A model generated the notes under the pieces. That model saw only the letters and a list, made by a program, of their open reading frames with translations, did not search any database and had not been told where the DNA came from. Of a stretch of DNA of 45,085 nt, positions 1 through 7,942 are shown piece by piece. The position numbers and the translations under genes were made by a program. The DNA lies in contig CANQDA010000028.1 in the NCBI GenBank assembly GCA_947591155.1, positions 1-45,085 of the forward strand. Direction: 5' to 3'. The stretch comes from an uncultured Lachnospiraceae bacterium (lineage in GTDB: Bacteria; Bacillota; Clostridia; Lachnospirales; Lachnospiraceae). Within the stretch, counting starts at the first letter, position 1. Each line of letters starts with the position of its first letter.

Positions 1-420
1 GTGCTGATGCTGGCGAATTACCTGCTCTGCGCGTACGTGGGGCCGTTCATGACCGACTTTGTCTCCGACCGGATGTCGTCCCTCAAGGCCACATTCCTCT
101 ACATGGCGGCGAGCGCGGTGCTGATCATTTTGTACGGCTGGGTCGCGGTGATGCCGCTTTTGGTGCTGGCCGTGGTGCTCTGCGGAGTGTTGGATTCGTT
201 CGGCCTCTCGGTGATCATGGACGCGTTCACAAAGACGAAGACCACGCAGACTTATTCCGACAATGACGCGCTGATCATCTATATCCTGGTGTCCAGGCTG
301 GGGCAGATGATCGGACCGACGCTGATCGTGCTGTCCGGCGGCGTGATGTCCCTGGGACTGTTTCTGCTTGTCGGACTTGTGGCGTATCTTGCGCTGGCGG
401 GGATACCGAAGAAGTCCTGA
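1..420 (+). CDS. MFS-type transporter, C-terminal part
   Basis: The reading frame is open from the first base, so the gene is cut by the window edge and only the last 139 residues are present. They form about four hydrophobic helices with short polar loops, ending in a lysine-rich tail (GIPKKS). This matches the C-terminal half of a major facilitator transporter in the cytoplasmic membrane. The substrate cannot be told. It is co-directional with the GNAT gene 113 bases downstream, and no clear terminator lies between. It could belong to the RiPP locus, for example for immunity or efflux, but that is inference from position only. Confidence 0.6.
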   Translation: MLMLANYLLCAYVGPFMTDFVSDRMSSLKATFLYMAASAVLIILYGWVAVMPLLVLAVVLCGVLDSFGLSVIMDAFTKTKTTQTYSDNDALIIYILVSRLGQMIGPTLIVLSGGVMSLGLFLLVGLVAYLALAGIPKKS

Positions 421-533
421 CTCGTTACCCTGAAGGACCGGCTTCGCGTTGCTGACCGCGGAGTGAACAGCAACCCTGACGGGAATGTTTCAGACGGAAA
501 ATAATAATGACAATCTACAGGAGGTAGCGGGAA

Positions 534-1121
534 ATGGATTATGTGAGGGAGACGGATATCCCGTTTCTGATGGAAATGTTTGACGAGAATTTCGGCGAGC
601 GCTATATGTCAGAGGATGAGATGCGCTGGCACATCAACGATGAGAACGAGTTCTTTTACGCGGCGAGGCGCGAGGACGGCCGTCTTGCGGGGATCACGCT
701 GTTCGGAGTGGAACCGGCGCAGACGCTGCACGAGGAGACGAAGATCCCGCTCGAGGAGCTGAAACGGCTGGCGCACGGAAAGCAGCTTGTCAAGTTCCGG
801 AGCATGTGTATGGCCTCGGACTGCCAAGGGCAGGGGATCGGCTCAAAGCTTCTCGCCGACGCGATCGCGGATCTGAAGAGCCGCGGGAGATTCGGGGCCA
901 TCACCTCGCTGATCTGGGCGTACGACGGCAAGGTTCCGGCGCAGGGAGCGCACCTGAAGAACGGCTTCCGCTATCTGCACAGGGTTTCCAGACCCTGGTA
1001 CCATATGAAGGATTATTACTGCGTATTCTGCAAGGGCCGCTGCAAATGCGACGGCGAGCAGTACGTTCTGGAATTAGAGAATAAAAATAAGAGCGACGCC
1101 CCGGACGGCGAGGCAGGATGA
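534..1121 (+). CDS. GNAT family N-acetyltransferase
   Basis: The 195-residue protein has the acetyl-CoA binding signature of GNAT enzymes (C-Q-G-Q-G-I-G-S-K-L, near residue 98) followed by the usual helix. The C-terminus carries a compact cysteine cluster (CVFCKGRCKC) that is not part of the fold and could bind metal. The start at 534 is set by AGGAGGT 11 bases upstream. The stop region overlaps the RBS of the next gene, so the two are probably translationally coupled. The substrate is unknown. Its place at the head of the export operon suggests a link with peptide production or self-protection, which is inference. Confidence 0.75.
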   Translation: MDYVRETDIPFLMEMFDENFGERYMSEDEMRWHINDENEFFYAARREDGRLAGITLFGVEPAQTLHEETKIPLEELKRLAHGKQLVKFRSMCMASDCQGQGIGSKLLADAIADLKSRGRFGAITSLIWAYDGKVPAQGAHLKNGFRYLHRVSRPWYHMKDYYCVFCKGRCKCDGEQYVLELENKNKSDAPDGEAG

Positions 1122-1135
1122 AGGAGGGATTTCGG

Positions 1136-1543
1136 ATGAAAGAAATGACGATCGAGGCGAAGGTGGAAAACATCCCCGCGGTCACAGAGTTTGTGGACGA
1201 ACAGCTTGAAGCGCACGGCTGCTCCATGAAGGCGCAGACGCAGATCGACATCGCGATCGACGAGCTGTTCGGCAACATCGCGAACTATGCGTACGAGACG
1301 GACGACGGGGCGGCCACGGTGCGCGTGGAGCTGAAGGAGGATCCGCTCTCCGTGGTGATCACCTTCATCGACAACGGCGTGCCCTACGATCCGCTCAAGA
1401 AAGAGGATCCCGACGTCACGCTCTCCGCGGAGGAGAGGGAGATCGGCGGACTCGGCATCTACATGGTCAAGAAGAGCATGGACGGCGTGGATTACGAGTA
1501 TAAGGACGGACAGAACATTCTGAAGATCACAAAGAATATATAA
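1136..1543 (+). CDS. ATP-binding anti-sigma regulatory protein (RsbW/HATPase type)
   Basis: The product is 135 residues of the GHKL ATPase fold as in RsbW or SpoIIAB. The N box is at DELFGNIANYAY, the G1 box at FIDNGVPYDP and the G2 box at GGLGIYMVKK. Such proteins are serine kinases that bind sigma factors or anti-anti-sigma factors in partner-switching modules. An ATG at 1118 also exists in frame, but AAGGAGGG seven bases before the ATG at 1136 makes the later start better. No STAS partner or SpoIIE-type phosphatase lies in the window. An ECF-like sigma factor is encoded 6 kb downstream; whether this protein acts on it is untested. Confidence 0.75.
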   Translation: MKEMTIEAKVENIPAVTEFVDEQLEAHGCSMKAQTQIDIAIDELFGNIANYAYETDDGAATVRVELKEDPLSVVITFIDNGVPYDPLKKEDPDVTLSAEEREIGGLGIYMVKKSMDGVDYEYKDGQNILKITKNI

Positions 1544-1572
1544 GCTGAGATCAGGAAACGGGAGGAAATGAC

Positions 1573-2046
1573 ATGGCAAATTCAATTTTCAGGGAAAAAA
1601 GTCTCGAGCGGGTGTCCTCACCCGAGCAGCTGAACGAGTACATCCGGGTGACGACCCCGGGGATCTGGCTCACGCTCGCGGCAGTCATCGTGCTGCTCGT
1701 AGGCTTTGCTGTCTGGGGCGTCGTCGGCTCGCTTGAGACGAAGCTGGATACGGTCGCCGTCTCGGAGGACGGGACGAGCGCCTGCTACGTGAAGGAGGCG
1801 GAGATCGACGGAGTCGAACAGGGCGACGTCGTGCGTCTCGGAGGCAAGGAGTATACGGTGGAGGAGATCGCCGCCGAGCCGATCGCCGTGGACGACAGCT
1901 TCAGCGAGTACGCGCTGCGCGTCGGAGGATTCTCCGAGGGCGAATGGGTCTATCCGCTGAGCTTGAGCGACACGCTGCCGGACGGCGTCTATGAGGCGTC
2001 GATCGTCACGGAGCGGGTCTCTCCGGTTTCATTCCTGTTTAATTGA
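1573..2046 (+). CDS. Short NHLM-type bacteriocin secretion protein (HlyD-like N-terminus)
   Basis: The 157-residue protein opens with a motif typical of NHLM secretion adaptors (FREKSLERVSSPEQLNEY, then a threonine-proline turn). One membrane helix follows at about residues 33-53, then a small extracytoplasmic beta-rich region. Full-length relatives continue into the long coiled-coil and lipoyl hairpin of HlyD adaptors; here these are absent and the protein ends soon after a barrel-like segment. A monoderm cell has no outer membrane to bridge, so the short form may be functional and not broken. It precedes the C39 ABC transporter by 8 bases in the same operon. Confidence 0.7.
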   Translation: MANSIFREKSLERVSSPEQLNEYIRVTTPGIWLTLAAVIVLLVGFAVWGVVGSLETKLDTVAVSEDGTSACYVKEAEIDGVEQGDVVRLGGKEYTVEEIAAEPIAVDDSFSEYALRVGGFSEGEWVYPLSLSDTLPDGVYEASIVTERVSPVSFLFN

Positions 2047-2054
2047 GGTGAGCC

Positions 2055-4238
2055 ATGGTGAAGAAAAAACAGAACGAACCAATCACGAAAGGCGTGGCGA
2101 AGGTTCCCGTCGTGATGCAGCTCGAGGCGCTCGAGTGCGGCGCGGCGTCTCTGACGATGATCCTCGCCTACTACGGAAAATGGGTGCCGCTTGAGCAGGT
2201 CCGCGCGGACTGCGGCGTCTCCCGCGACGGCTCCAACGCGAAGAACGTCCTCAAGGCCGCGCGCAGCTACGGCCTGCAGGCCAAGGGTTACCGCTACGAG
2301 CCGGAGATGCTGAAGGAAAAGGGCAAATTTCCCTGCATCATCCACTGGAATTTCAACCACTTTGTCGTCCTCTGCGGATTTAAGGGGGACAAGGTCGTCT
2401 TAAACGATCCTGCGAAGGGCAACTACACCGTCTCGATGGAGACCTTCGACCAGAGCTTCACGGGCATCTGCCTGATGTTCGAGCCGACGGAGGCCTTCGA
2501 GCCGGGCGGAAAGCAGAAGAGCGTGCTGTCCTTTGCGAGGAAGCGTCTGGTCGGCGCGGGGACCGCGATCGTCTTCGTCGTCCTCACGACGACGATCACC
2601 TCGATCATCGGCGTCATTCAGCCGGCGTTCTCGCGGATCTTCCTCGACCGGCTGCTCACGCGTCAGAACCCGGAATGGTTCTGGCCGTTCTTTGCTGCGC
2701 TGGCGTTTATCTCCGTCATGCAGCTTGTGGTGGCGTTTGTCCAGGCGAAGTCGAACTACCTGATCCAGGGTAAGCTCGCCGCGGTCGGGAACACCTCCTT
2801 TTTGTGGAAGGTGCTGCGCATGCCGATGGAATTCTTCAGCCAGCGCATGGCGGGCGATATCCAGCAGCGGCAGGATGCGAGCGCCATGATCGCGGACACT
2901 CTTGTGAACACCTTCGCCCCGCTCGTGCTGAACGCGGTGATGATGATCTTCTATCTCGTCGTCATGCTGCGCTACAGCCCGGTACTCTCGCTGGTGGGCA
3001 TCGTTTCGATCCTGATCAACGTGGCGATGTCGCGCGTCATCTCGGCGAAGCGCGTCAACATTACCCGCGTGCAGATGCGCGATGAGGGAAAGCTGGCGGG
3101 CTCGACAGTCGCGGGTATCGAGATGATCGAGACGATCAAGGCGAGCGGCGCGGAGACCGGCTACTATGAGAAATGGGCGGGCTATCAGGCGAGCGTGAAC
3201 ACGCAGCAGGTGCGCTACGCGAAGCTGAACGAATACCTTGGAGTGATCCCGACGGTGATCACCGAGCTGGCTGACAACCTTGTGCTGATCCTCGGCGTAA
3301 TGCTTGCGATCCGGGGACATTTCACGGTCGGTATGGTGATGGCGTTCCAGGGCTTCCTGACCGCGTTCACGGGACCGGCGATGACGCTGATCGAGGCGGG
3401 GCAGGTCCTTCAGGAGATGCGTACCCAGATGGAGCGCGTGGAGGACGTCATGGAGTACCCGGTCGACGTCAATTACAACAATGAGGGCAAGGGCGGGGAG
3501 GACGCCGAGTTCGACAAGCTCACGGGCAGTGTGGAGATGAAGCATGTGACCTTCGGCTATTCCCGTCTCTCCGAGCCTCTGATCGAGGACTTCAATTTGA
3601 CGCTCAAGCCCGGCAGCCGCGTGGCCTTTGTCGGCGGCTCGGGCTGCGGCAAGTCGACGCTCTCCAAGCTGATCTCCGGACTCTACCAGCCGTGGAGCGG
3701 GGAGATCCTCTTCGACGGCAAGCCGATGAAGGATATCGACCGTAGCGTGTTTACCGGCTCGCTCGCGGTGGTGGACCAGGATATCATTCTTTTTGAGGAT
3801 ACGATACGCAACAACATCAAGATGTGGGACGATTCGATCGAGGACTTTGAGATGATCCTCGCGGCGAAGGACGCCCAGCTCCACGAGGATATCATGCAGC
3901 GCGACGGCGGCTACGATTACATGCTCACCGAGGGCGGGCAGGATTTCTCGGGAGGGCAGCGCCAGCGCATGGAGATCGCCCGCGTCCTGGCGCAGGATCC
4001 GACCATCATCATCCTGGACGAGGCCACGAGCGCGCTCGACGCCAGGACCGAGTACGAGGTCGTGAAGTCCATCAAGGACAGGGGCATCACCTGCATCGTG
4101 GTGGCGCACCGGCTCTCGACGATCCGGGACTGCGACGAGATCATCGTCATGGACCACGGCAAGGTCGTGGAGCGCGGGACGCACGAGGAACTGTACGCAA
4201 AGAACGGCTACTATACGCAGCTTGTCTCGAACGAATAA
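2055..4238 (+). CDS. NHLM bacteriocin export ABC transporter with C39 leader peptidase
   Basis: This 727-residue protein joins three modules. Residues 1-140 are a C39 cysteine peptidase with catalytic Cys28 (LECGAASLTM), His102 (NFNHFVVL) and Asp118 (LNDPAKG). The middle is an ABC membrane domain with about six helices. The C-terminus is an ATPase with Walker A GGSGCGKST near residue 530, signature FSGGQRQR and Walker B IIILDEAT. Such proteins cut RiPP leaders after a double glycine and export the core. All five candidate precursors in this locus carry a GG site, so they are the likely substrates. All catalytic residues are present. GAGGTGAG upstream supports the ATG at 2055. Confidence 0.92.
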   Translation: MVKKKQNEPITKGVAKVPVVMQLEALECGAASLTMILAYYGKWVPLEQVRADCGVSRDGSNAKNVLKAARSYGLQAKGYRYEPEMLKEKGKFPCIIHWNFNHFVVLCGFKGDKVVLNDPAKGNYTVSMETFDQSFTGICLMFEPTEAFEPGGKQKSVLSFARKRLVGAGTAIVFVVLTTTITSIIGVIQPAFSRIFLDRLLTRQNPEWFWPFFAALAFISVMQLVVAFVQAKSNYLIQGKLAAVGNTSFLWKVLRMPMEFFSQRMAGDIQQRQDASAMIADTLVNTFAPLVLNAVMMIFYLVVMLRYSPVLSLVGIVSILINVAMSRVISAKRVNITRVQMRDEGKLAGSTVAGIEMIETIKASGAETGYYEKWAGYQASVNTQQVRYAKLNEYLGVIPTVITELADNLVLILGVMLAIRGHFTVGMVMAFQGFLTAFTGPAMTLIEAGQVLQEMRTQMERVEDVMEYPVDVNYNNEGKGGEDAEFDKLTGSVEMKHVTFGYSRLSEPLIEDFNLTLKPGSRVAFVGGSGCGKSTLSKLISGLYQPWSGEILFDGKPMKDIDRSVFTGSLAVVDQDIILFEDTIRNNIKMWDDSIEDFEMILAAKDAQLHEDIMQRDGGYDYMLTEGGQDFSGGQRQRMEIARVLAQDPTIIILDEATSALDARTEYEVVKSIKDRGITCIVVAHRLSTIRDCDEIIVMDHGKVVERGTHEELYAKNGYYTQLVSNE

Positions 4239-4250
4239 GGAGGTGTGGTC

Positions 4251-6461
4251 ATGGGTTGGTTTGACGAACAGATAAAACAGAGAAAGAAGCATGATCAGGA
4301 CACCTTCGAGGAAGCGTTCCTCGGAATCTCGGACGCCGTCACGGGCGCGCGTGTATCCGCGGCGTTCGCGGACGACAGAAGCCGCGCGAAGGACGCGATC
4401 GACGAGATCCTCAGATTTTATCATGTGAAACCGCAGGAAGTGCCGGATACGATCACGGACCTGAACGAACAGCTCGAATTCCTCCTGAGGCCCTACGGCA
4501 TCATGCGCAGGACGGTCCGTCTGGAGAAGGGCTGGTACAAGGACGCCATCGGGGCGATGCTCGGCGTGCGCAAGTCGGACGGCTCCGTCGTGGCGCTCAT
4601 CCCCGGGGGTTTGAGCGGATACAGCTTCCTTGACGCTGAGACCGGAAAGACTGTGAAGGTCTCCCGGAAGAACGAGGAGCTCTTCGAGGAGGAGGCGGTG
4701 GCTTTCTATAAGCCGTTTCCGCTGAAGAAGCTCGGCTTCGTCGACGTATTGAAGTACATCGCCGCGATCCTCGCGCCGTCCGACTATATTCTGGCGGCGG
4801 TCGCCACCTTTGCGGTCACCCTCGTCGGCATGCTCGGACCGAAGCTGAACCAGCTCCTGTTCGGACTGGTGGTGGAAAACAGGGATCTCGCGCTGCTTGT
4901 ATCTCTCGGGGTATTTATGGTCTGCGCGACCGTCTCCCGGCTGATGATCGAATCAGTGAAGAATCTCTTCATGGCGAGGATACAGACGAAGATGAACGTC
5001 ACCGTGGAGGCGGCGACCATGGCGCGCGTCATGTCGCTTCCGGCCGCGTTTTTCAAGAACTACAGCTCGGGCGAGCTCTTCTCAAGGACGCAGAATATGA
5101 ACCAGCTGTGTTCCATGCTGGTGGAGGCTGTGTTCACGACGGGACTTAGCTCGCTGTTTTCGCTGATGTACGTCACGCAGATCTTTGCCTATGCGCCGGC
5201 GCTGGTGGCGCCCGCGCTGCTGATCATCCTGGCGACGCTGGTCGTCACCGTGATCACCGCGTTCGCGCAGATCCGGGTGTCGCGCAGACAGATGGAGCTG
5301 GGCGCCAAGGTCAGCGGCATGAGCTACGCGCTGATCACGGGCGTGCAGAAGATCAAGCTCTCCGGCGCGGAGAAGCGCGCGTTCGCCCGCTGGGGCAATC
5401 TCTACTCGAAACAGGCGAAGGTACTCTACAATCCGCCCGCGATCATCCGCTACAACGCGGTAGTCACCCAGCTGATCACGCTGGCGGGCACCTTTGTCAT
5501 GTACTATATGGCGATCGCGAGCAACGTCGCCGTGGCGGACTACTATGCGTTCAACGCGGCGTACGGCATGGTGAGCGGGGCGTTCATGTCCCTTGCCGGA
5601 CTTGCGCTCACCGCGGCGAACATCAAGCCGATCCTCGACATGGCGAAGCCGATCATGGAAGCCGTGCCCGAGATATCCGAGGGCAAGGAAGTGATCACGC
5701 GGCTCTCCGGAGGCATCGAGCTGAACAATGTATCGTTCCGCTACAACGACCACATGCCGAACGTGGTGGACGATCTCTCGCTGAAGATCCGCCCCGGCCA
5801 GTACGTGGCGATCGTCGGCGCGACGGGCTGCGGCAAGTCCACGCTCATGCGCATCATGCTTGGCTTTGAGACGCCGCAGAAGGGCGCGGTCTACTACGAC
5901 GGCAAGGATCTCGCCGGCATCGACCTGAAGTCGCTGCGCCGCAGGATCGGCACCGTGATGCAGGCCGGCAAGCTCTTCCAGGGCGACATCTTCGCCAACA
6001 TCACGATCTCCGCTCCGTGGCTGACGCTCGACGACGCGTGGGAGGCGGCTGAGCTGGCCGGCATCGCGGACGACATCCGCAGGATGCCGATGGGGATGAA
6101 CACGATGATCTCCGAGGGCAGCGGCGGCGTGTCCGGCGGACAGCGCCAGCGGTTGATGATCGCGCGGGCCATCGCGCCGAAGCCGAAGATATTGATGTTT
6201 GACGAGGCGACGAGCGCGCTCGACAACCTCACGCAGAAGAAGGTGTCCGAGTCCCTCGACGGGCTGAAGTGCACGAGGATCGTCATCGCGCACCGGCTCT
6301 CCACGATCCGGCACTGCGACCGCATCGTCTATCTCGAGAAGGGCAGGATCGTCGAGGACGGCACCTACGAGGAGCTGATCGCGAAGAACGGGAAGTTCGC
6401 CGAGCTCGTGGCGCGCCAGAGACTGGACGCCCCGGACGAGGCAGCGCAGACGACGGCGTAA
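4251..6461 (+). CDS. NHLM bacteriocin export ABC transporter permease/ATPase
   Basis: The 736-residue protein is the second ABC subunit of NHLM export systems. It has an N-terminal domain of about 150 residues without peptidase residues, a membrane domain at about 160-460, and an ATPase with Walker A GATGCGKST, signature VSGGQRQR and Walker B ILMFDEATSALD. A GTG at 4245 is in frame, but AAGGAGG seven bases before the ATG at 4251 decides the start. It presumably forms a heterodimer with the C39 transporter. It ends 100 bases before the first precursor, with an ECF-like promoter in the gap and no strong terminator, so read-through is possible. Confidence 0.9.
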   Translation: MGWFDEQIKQRKKHDQDTFEEAFLGISDAVTGARVSAAFADDRSRAKDAIDEILRFYHVKPQEVPDTITDLNEQLEFLLRPYGIMRRTVRLEKGWYKDAIGAMLGVRKSDGSVVALIPGGLSGYSFLDAETGKTVKVSRKNEELFEEEAVAFYKPFPLKKLGFVDVLKYIAAILAPSDYILAAVATFAVTLVGMLGPKLNQLLFGLVVENRDLALLVSLGVFMVCATVSRLMIESVKNLFMARIQTKMNVTVEAATMARVMSLPAAFFKNYSSGELFSRTQNMNQLCSMLVEAVFTTGLSSLFSLMYVTQIFAYAPALVAPALLIILATLVVTVITAFAQIRVSRRQMELGAKVSGMSYALITGVQKIKLSGAEKRAFARWGNLYSKQAKVLYNPPAIIRYNAVVTQLITLAGTFVMYYMAIASNVAVADYYAFNAAYGMVSGAFMSLAGLALTAANIKPILDMAKPIMEAVPEISEGKEVITRLSGGIELNNVSFRYNDHMPNVVDDLSLKIRPGQYVAIVGATGCGKSTLMRIMLGFETPQKGAVYYDGKDLAGIDLKSLRRRIGTVMQAGKLFQGDIFANITISAPWLTLDDAWEAAELAGIADDIRRMPMGMNTMISEGSGGVSGGQRQRLMIARAIAPKPKILMFDEATSALDNLTQKKVSESLDGLKCTRIVIAHRLSTIRHCDRIVYLEKGRIVEDGTYEELIAKNGKFAELVARQRLDAPDEAAQTTA

Positions 6462-6479
6462 AATTTTCTCCGGGATTTT

Positions 6480-6509
6480 CCTAACACAGGGCCGTGTCCG
6501 ACGTATAAA
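6480..6509 (+). promoter_or_regulatory. ECF-sigma-like promoter of precursor gene 1
   Basis: The -35 element is CCTAACA (6480-6486), followed by exactly 15 bases and then CGTATAAA (6502-6509). The AAC core at -35 and CGT at -10 are the general hallmarks of ECF sigma promoters. The same block, with the same spacing and the same preceding T-run, recurs at 14240-14269. The start of the precursor gene lies about 45 bases beyond the expected transcription start. Confidence 0.6.
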
Positions 6510-6561
6510 GAGATGAAAGCAACAAAACAAAGCACAGTTTAAAGGACAAGGAGGTAACGCT

Positions 6562-6885
6562 ATGAATCAGAAAGAGATCATGGAGAAAGTGCAGGCGGCA
6601 AACTCCGCGGAGGAGATCACGGAGCTCTTCAAGGCTCAGGGGCAGAAGCTCACAAAGGAAGAGGCGAAGAAGCTTTATGAGGCGGCGCGTACCGCCGGAG
6701 AGCTCTCGGACGAGGCGCTGGGCGCGGTCGCGGGCGGCGGCAAGTATACCGACGACGGCTATCTGATCGTGTCGCCGTTTTACGGCTGCAACAAATGCAC
6801 CAACGCCCTGAACTGGTGTACGTTCTGCGGTTACTCGCATACGCACAGCAAGGGTTGGATGTACTGTGAAGTAAACAGACAGTAA
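6562..6885 (+). CDS. RiPP precursor peptide, Nif11-like leader with Cys-rich core
   Basis: The 107-residue peptide has an acidic helical leader ending GELSDEALGAVAGG at about residue 59, a double-glycine site fit for the C39 transporter just upstream. The core of about 48 residues holds five cysteines in the pattern YGCNKC, WCTFCGY, YCEVN, plus several aromatic residues and histidines. The leader is related to that of the peptide at 15493 (shared TAEE, ELTKE and GEL.D.AL..VAGG positions). AGGAGGT upstream fixes the start. Paired CxxC motifs suit thioether cross-linking, disulfides or metal binding; the modification cannot be told from sequence. Confidence 0.85.
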   Translation: MNQKEIMEKVQAANSAEEITELFKAQGQKLTKEEAKKLYEAARTAGELSDEALGAVAGGGKYTDDGYLIVSPFYGCNKCTNALNWCTFCGYSHTHSKGWMYCEVNRQ

Positions 6886-6962
6886 AGGCGGCATACGGCG
6901 CCATGCCGTAAACAATATAAAGTATGAAATAAGACGAGCGATCTTTATTCTGTGAAACGAGA

Positions 6963-6994
6963 GGGCTGCCTTATCCGGAGGCGGCCCCTTTTTT
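6963..6994 (+). terminator. Intrinsic terminator after precursor 1
   Basis: GGGCTGCCT at 6963-6971 pairs with AGGCGGCCC at 6979-6987 (nine pairs, one T-G wobble), followed by six T. It closes the export operon. Confidence 0.85.
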
Positions 6995-7034
6995 ACTACA
7001 ATAGGAAATTATTGCGGGAAGGAGCCGCCGATTA

Positions 7035-7106
7035 CACAAACGTCAGATCTGATTGCACAAACGTCAGATCGGCGCTCATAAATGCGCTTCTAATCTATGA
7101 TATAAT
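7035..7106 (+). promoter_or_regulatory. Tandem 21-bp-period direct repeat and promoter of the sigma-factor operon
   Basis: CACAAACGTCAGATC occurs twice, at 7035-7049 and 7056-7070, exactly 21 bases apart (two helical turns). A TATAAT box lies at 7101-7106, and no good -35 hexamer is seen at 7078-7083. This layout resembles activator sites of LytTR-family regulators, where 9-bp direct repeats are separated by 12 bp upstream of a weak -35. No LytTR gene is in the window. The gene-free stretch from 6886 to 7188 otherwise holds only the terminator at 6963. Confidence 0.55.
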
Positions 7107-7188
7107 GGAAACAGATCATAAAAAAGTCCAAACAAAATTGCATGTCCGGCGTATCAATATACAAAAAGGAGAAGGAGGAGCCGATTTT

Positions 7189-7386
7189 ATGGACAGAACG
7201 GAACGAATGGTGCGGACGCTGTTTGATTTTCAGCGTTTTGCCGGAAACAGGCGGCTGGATCGGCTGATCCGGACCGCGCACGAGACGGGGGACAGCCTGC
7301 TGCTGGACGACAGCGAGCTGGAGCTGAACGCCGCGGGGGACGCGGACGCCTGGCGGGTCGGGAAGAAAGACGAGGATAAGCCATGA
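7189..7386 (+). CDS. Small protein preceding the sigma factor
   Basis: The 65-residue product begins MDRTERMVRTLFDFQRF and ends in a charged tail (KKDEDKP). I do not recognise the family. The frame is open upstream to 6952, but GAAGGAGG about 11 bases before the ATG at 7189 and the promoter at 7101 make 7189 the real start. Its stop overlaps the start of the sigma gene by four bases (ATGA), so they are translationally coupled. By position it could be a small sigma-binding regulator, but no HATPase, zinc-binding or membrane motif supports that. Small proteins of this size with an LFDFQRFxxNxRL motif before sigma genes may be a family worth defining. Confidence 0.65.
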   Translation: MDRTERMVRTLFDFQRFAGNRRLDRLIRTAHETGDSLLLDDSELELNAAGDADAWRVGKKDEDKP

Positions 7387-7916
7387 GCACGGCGATCACG
7401 CCCGAAGCGCTCTACCGGGACTATCATGAGAAGGTAGAGCGGTACATAAGCTCCCATGTGTCGGACATGCAGGACAGGGCGGATCTGAAGCAGCAGGTCT
7501 TTCTGAACGCGATCGCGGCGCTGGACGCCTACGACCCCTCGCGCGCGGCGCCCGGGACCTGGCTCTATATCATCACGCGCAACGCGGTGACCGACTACTA
7601 CCGCAGGCGGAGCCGCTCTCCGGAGCCGACCGAGCTGGAGGAGCTGGACCGGATGGAGCAGCCGCAGGACGCTTCCCCGCTGTCCGGGGATGTGGAAAGC
7701 CGGCTGCTGACACAGGAGACGCTGGAGGAGCTTGCCAAAGCGCTGGAGGAGCTCCCAGAGCGGGAGCGAAACATCGTGATCCTTCGCTTTTATGACGGAC
7801 TCTCCGCGCAGGAGACCGCGCAGCGCGTCGGCGTCAGCTACGCCAACGTCCGCGTCCTTCAGCATAACGCGCTGAGGAAGCTGCGGCGCTGTCTGGCCGA
7901 AGCCGGAATTTTTTGA
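7383..7916 (+). CDS. RNA polymerase sigma factor, ECF-like sigma-70 family
   Basis: The 177-residue protein has a sigma2 region (YHEKVERYISSHV, then DLKQQVFLNAIAAL and the AAPGTWLYIITRNAVTDYYR segment that contacts the -10) and a sigma4 helix-turn-helix (LPERERNIVILRFYDGLSAQETAQRVGVS, then LQHNALRKLRR). The linker is about 50 residues, and sigma1.1 and sigma3 are absent, as expected for ECF factors. It overlaps the small gene before it and sits directly before the radical SAM enzymes, so it is part of the biosynthetic operon. Two ECF-style promoters lie before precursor genes at 6562 and 14336 and are its best candidate targets. No classical membrane anti-sigma factor is adjacent. Confidence 0.9.
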   Translation: MSTAITPEALYRDYHEKVERYISSHVSDMQDRADLKQQVFLNAIAALDAYDPSRAAPGTWLYIITRNAVTDYYRRRSRSPEPTELEELDRMEQPQDASPLSGDVESRLLTQETLEELAKALEELPERERNIVILRFYDGLSAQETAQRVGVSYANVRVLQHNALRKLRRCLAEAGIF

Positions 7917-7942
7917 AACTGCAGCAAGAGGGGGTGTGCCCG

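Noticed and set aside
2400..4424. Long minus-strand open frame opposite the C39 transporter
   Set aside because: Arg/His/Asp-rich shadow of a G/C-biased gene; no domain or RBS.
6952..7188. N-terminal extension of the small protein at 7189
   Set aside because: It crosses the terminator at 6963-6994, the direct repeats and the TATAAT at 7101; the RBS is at 7171.
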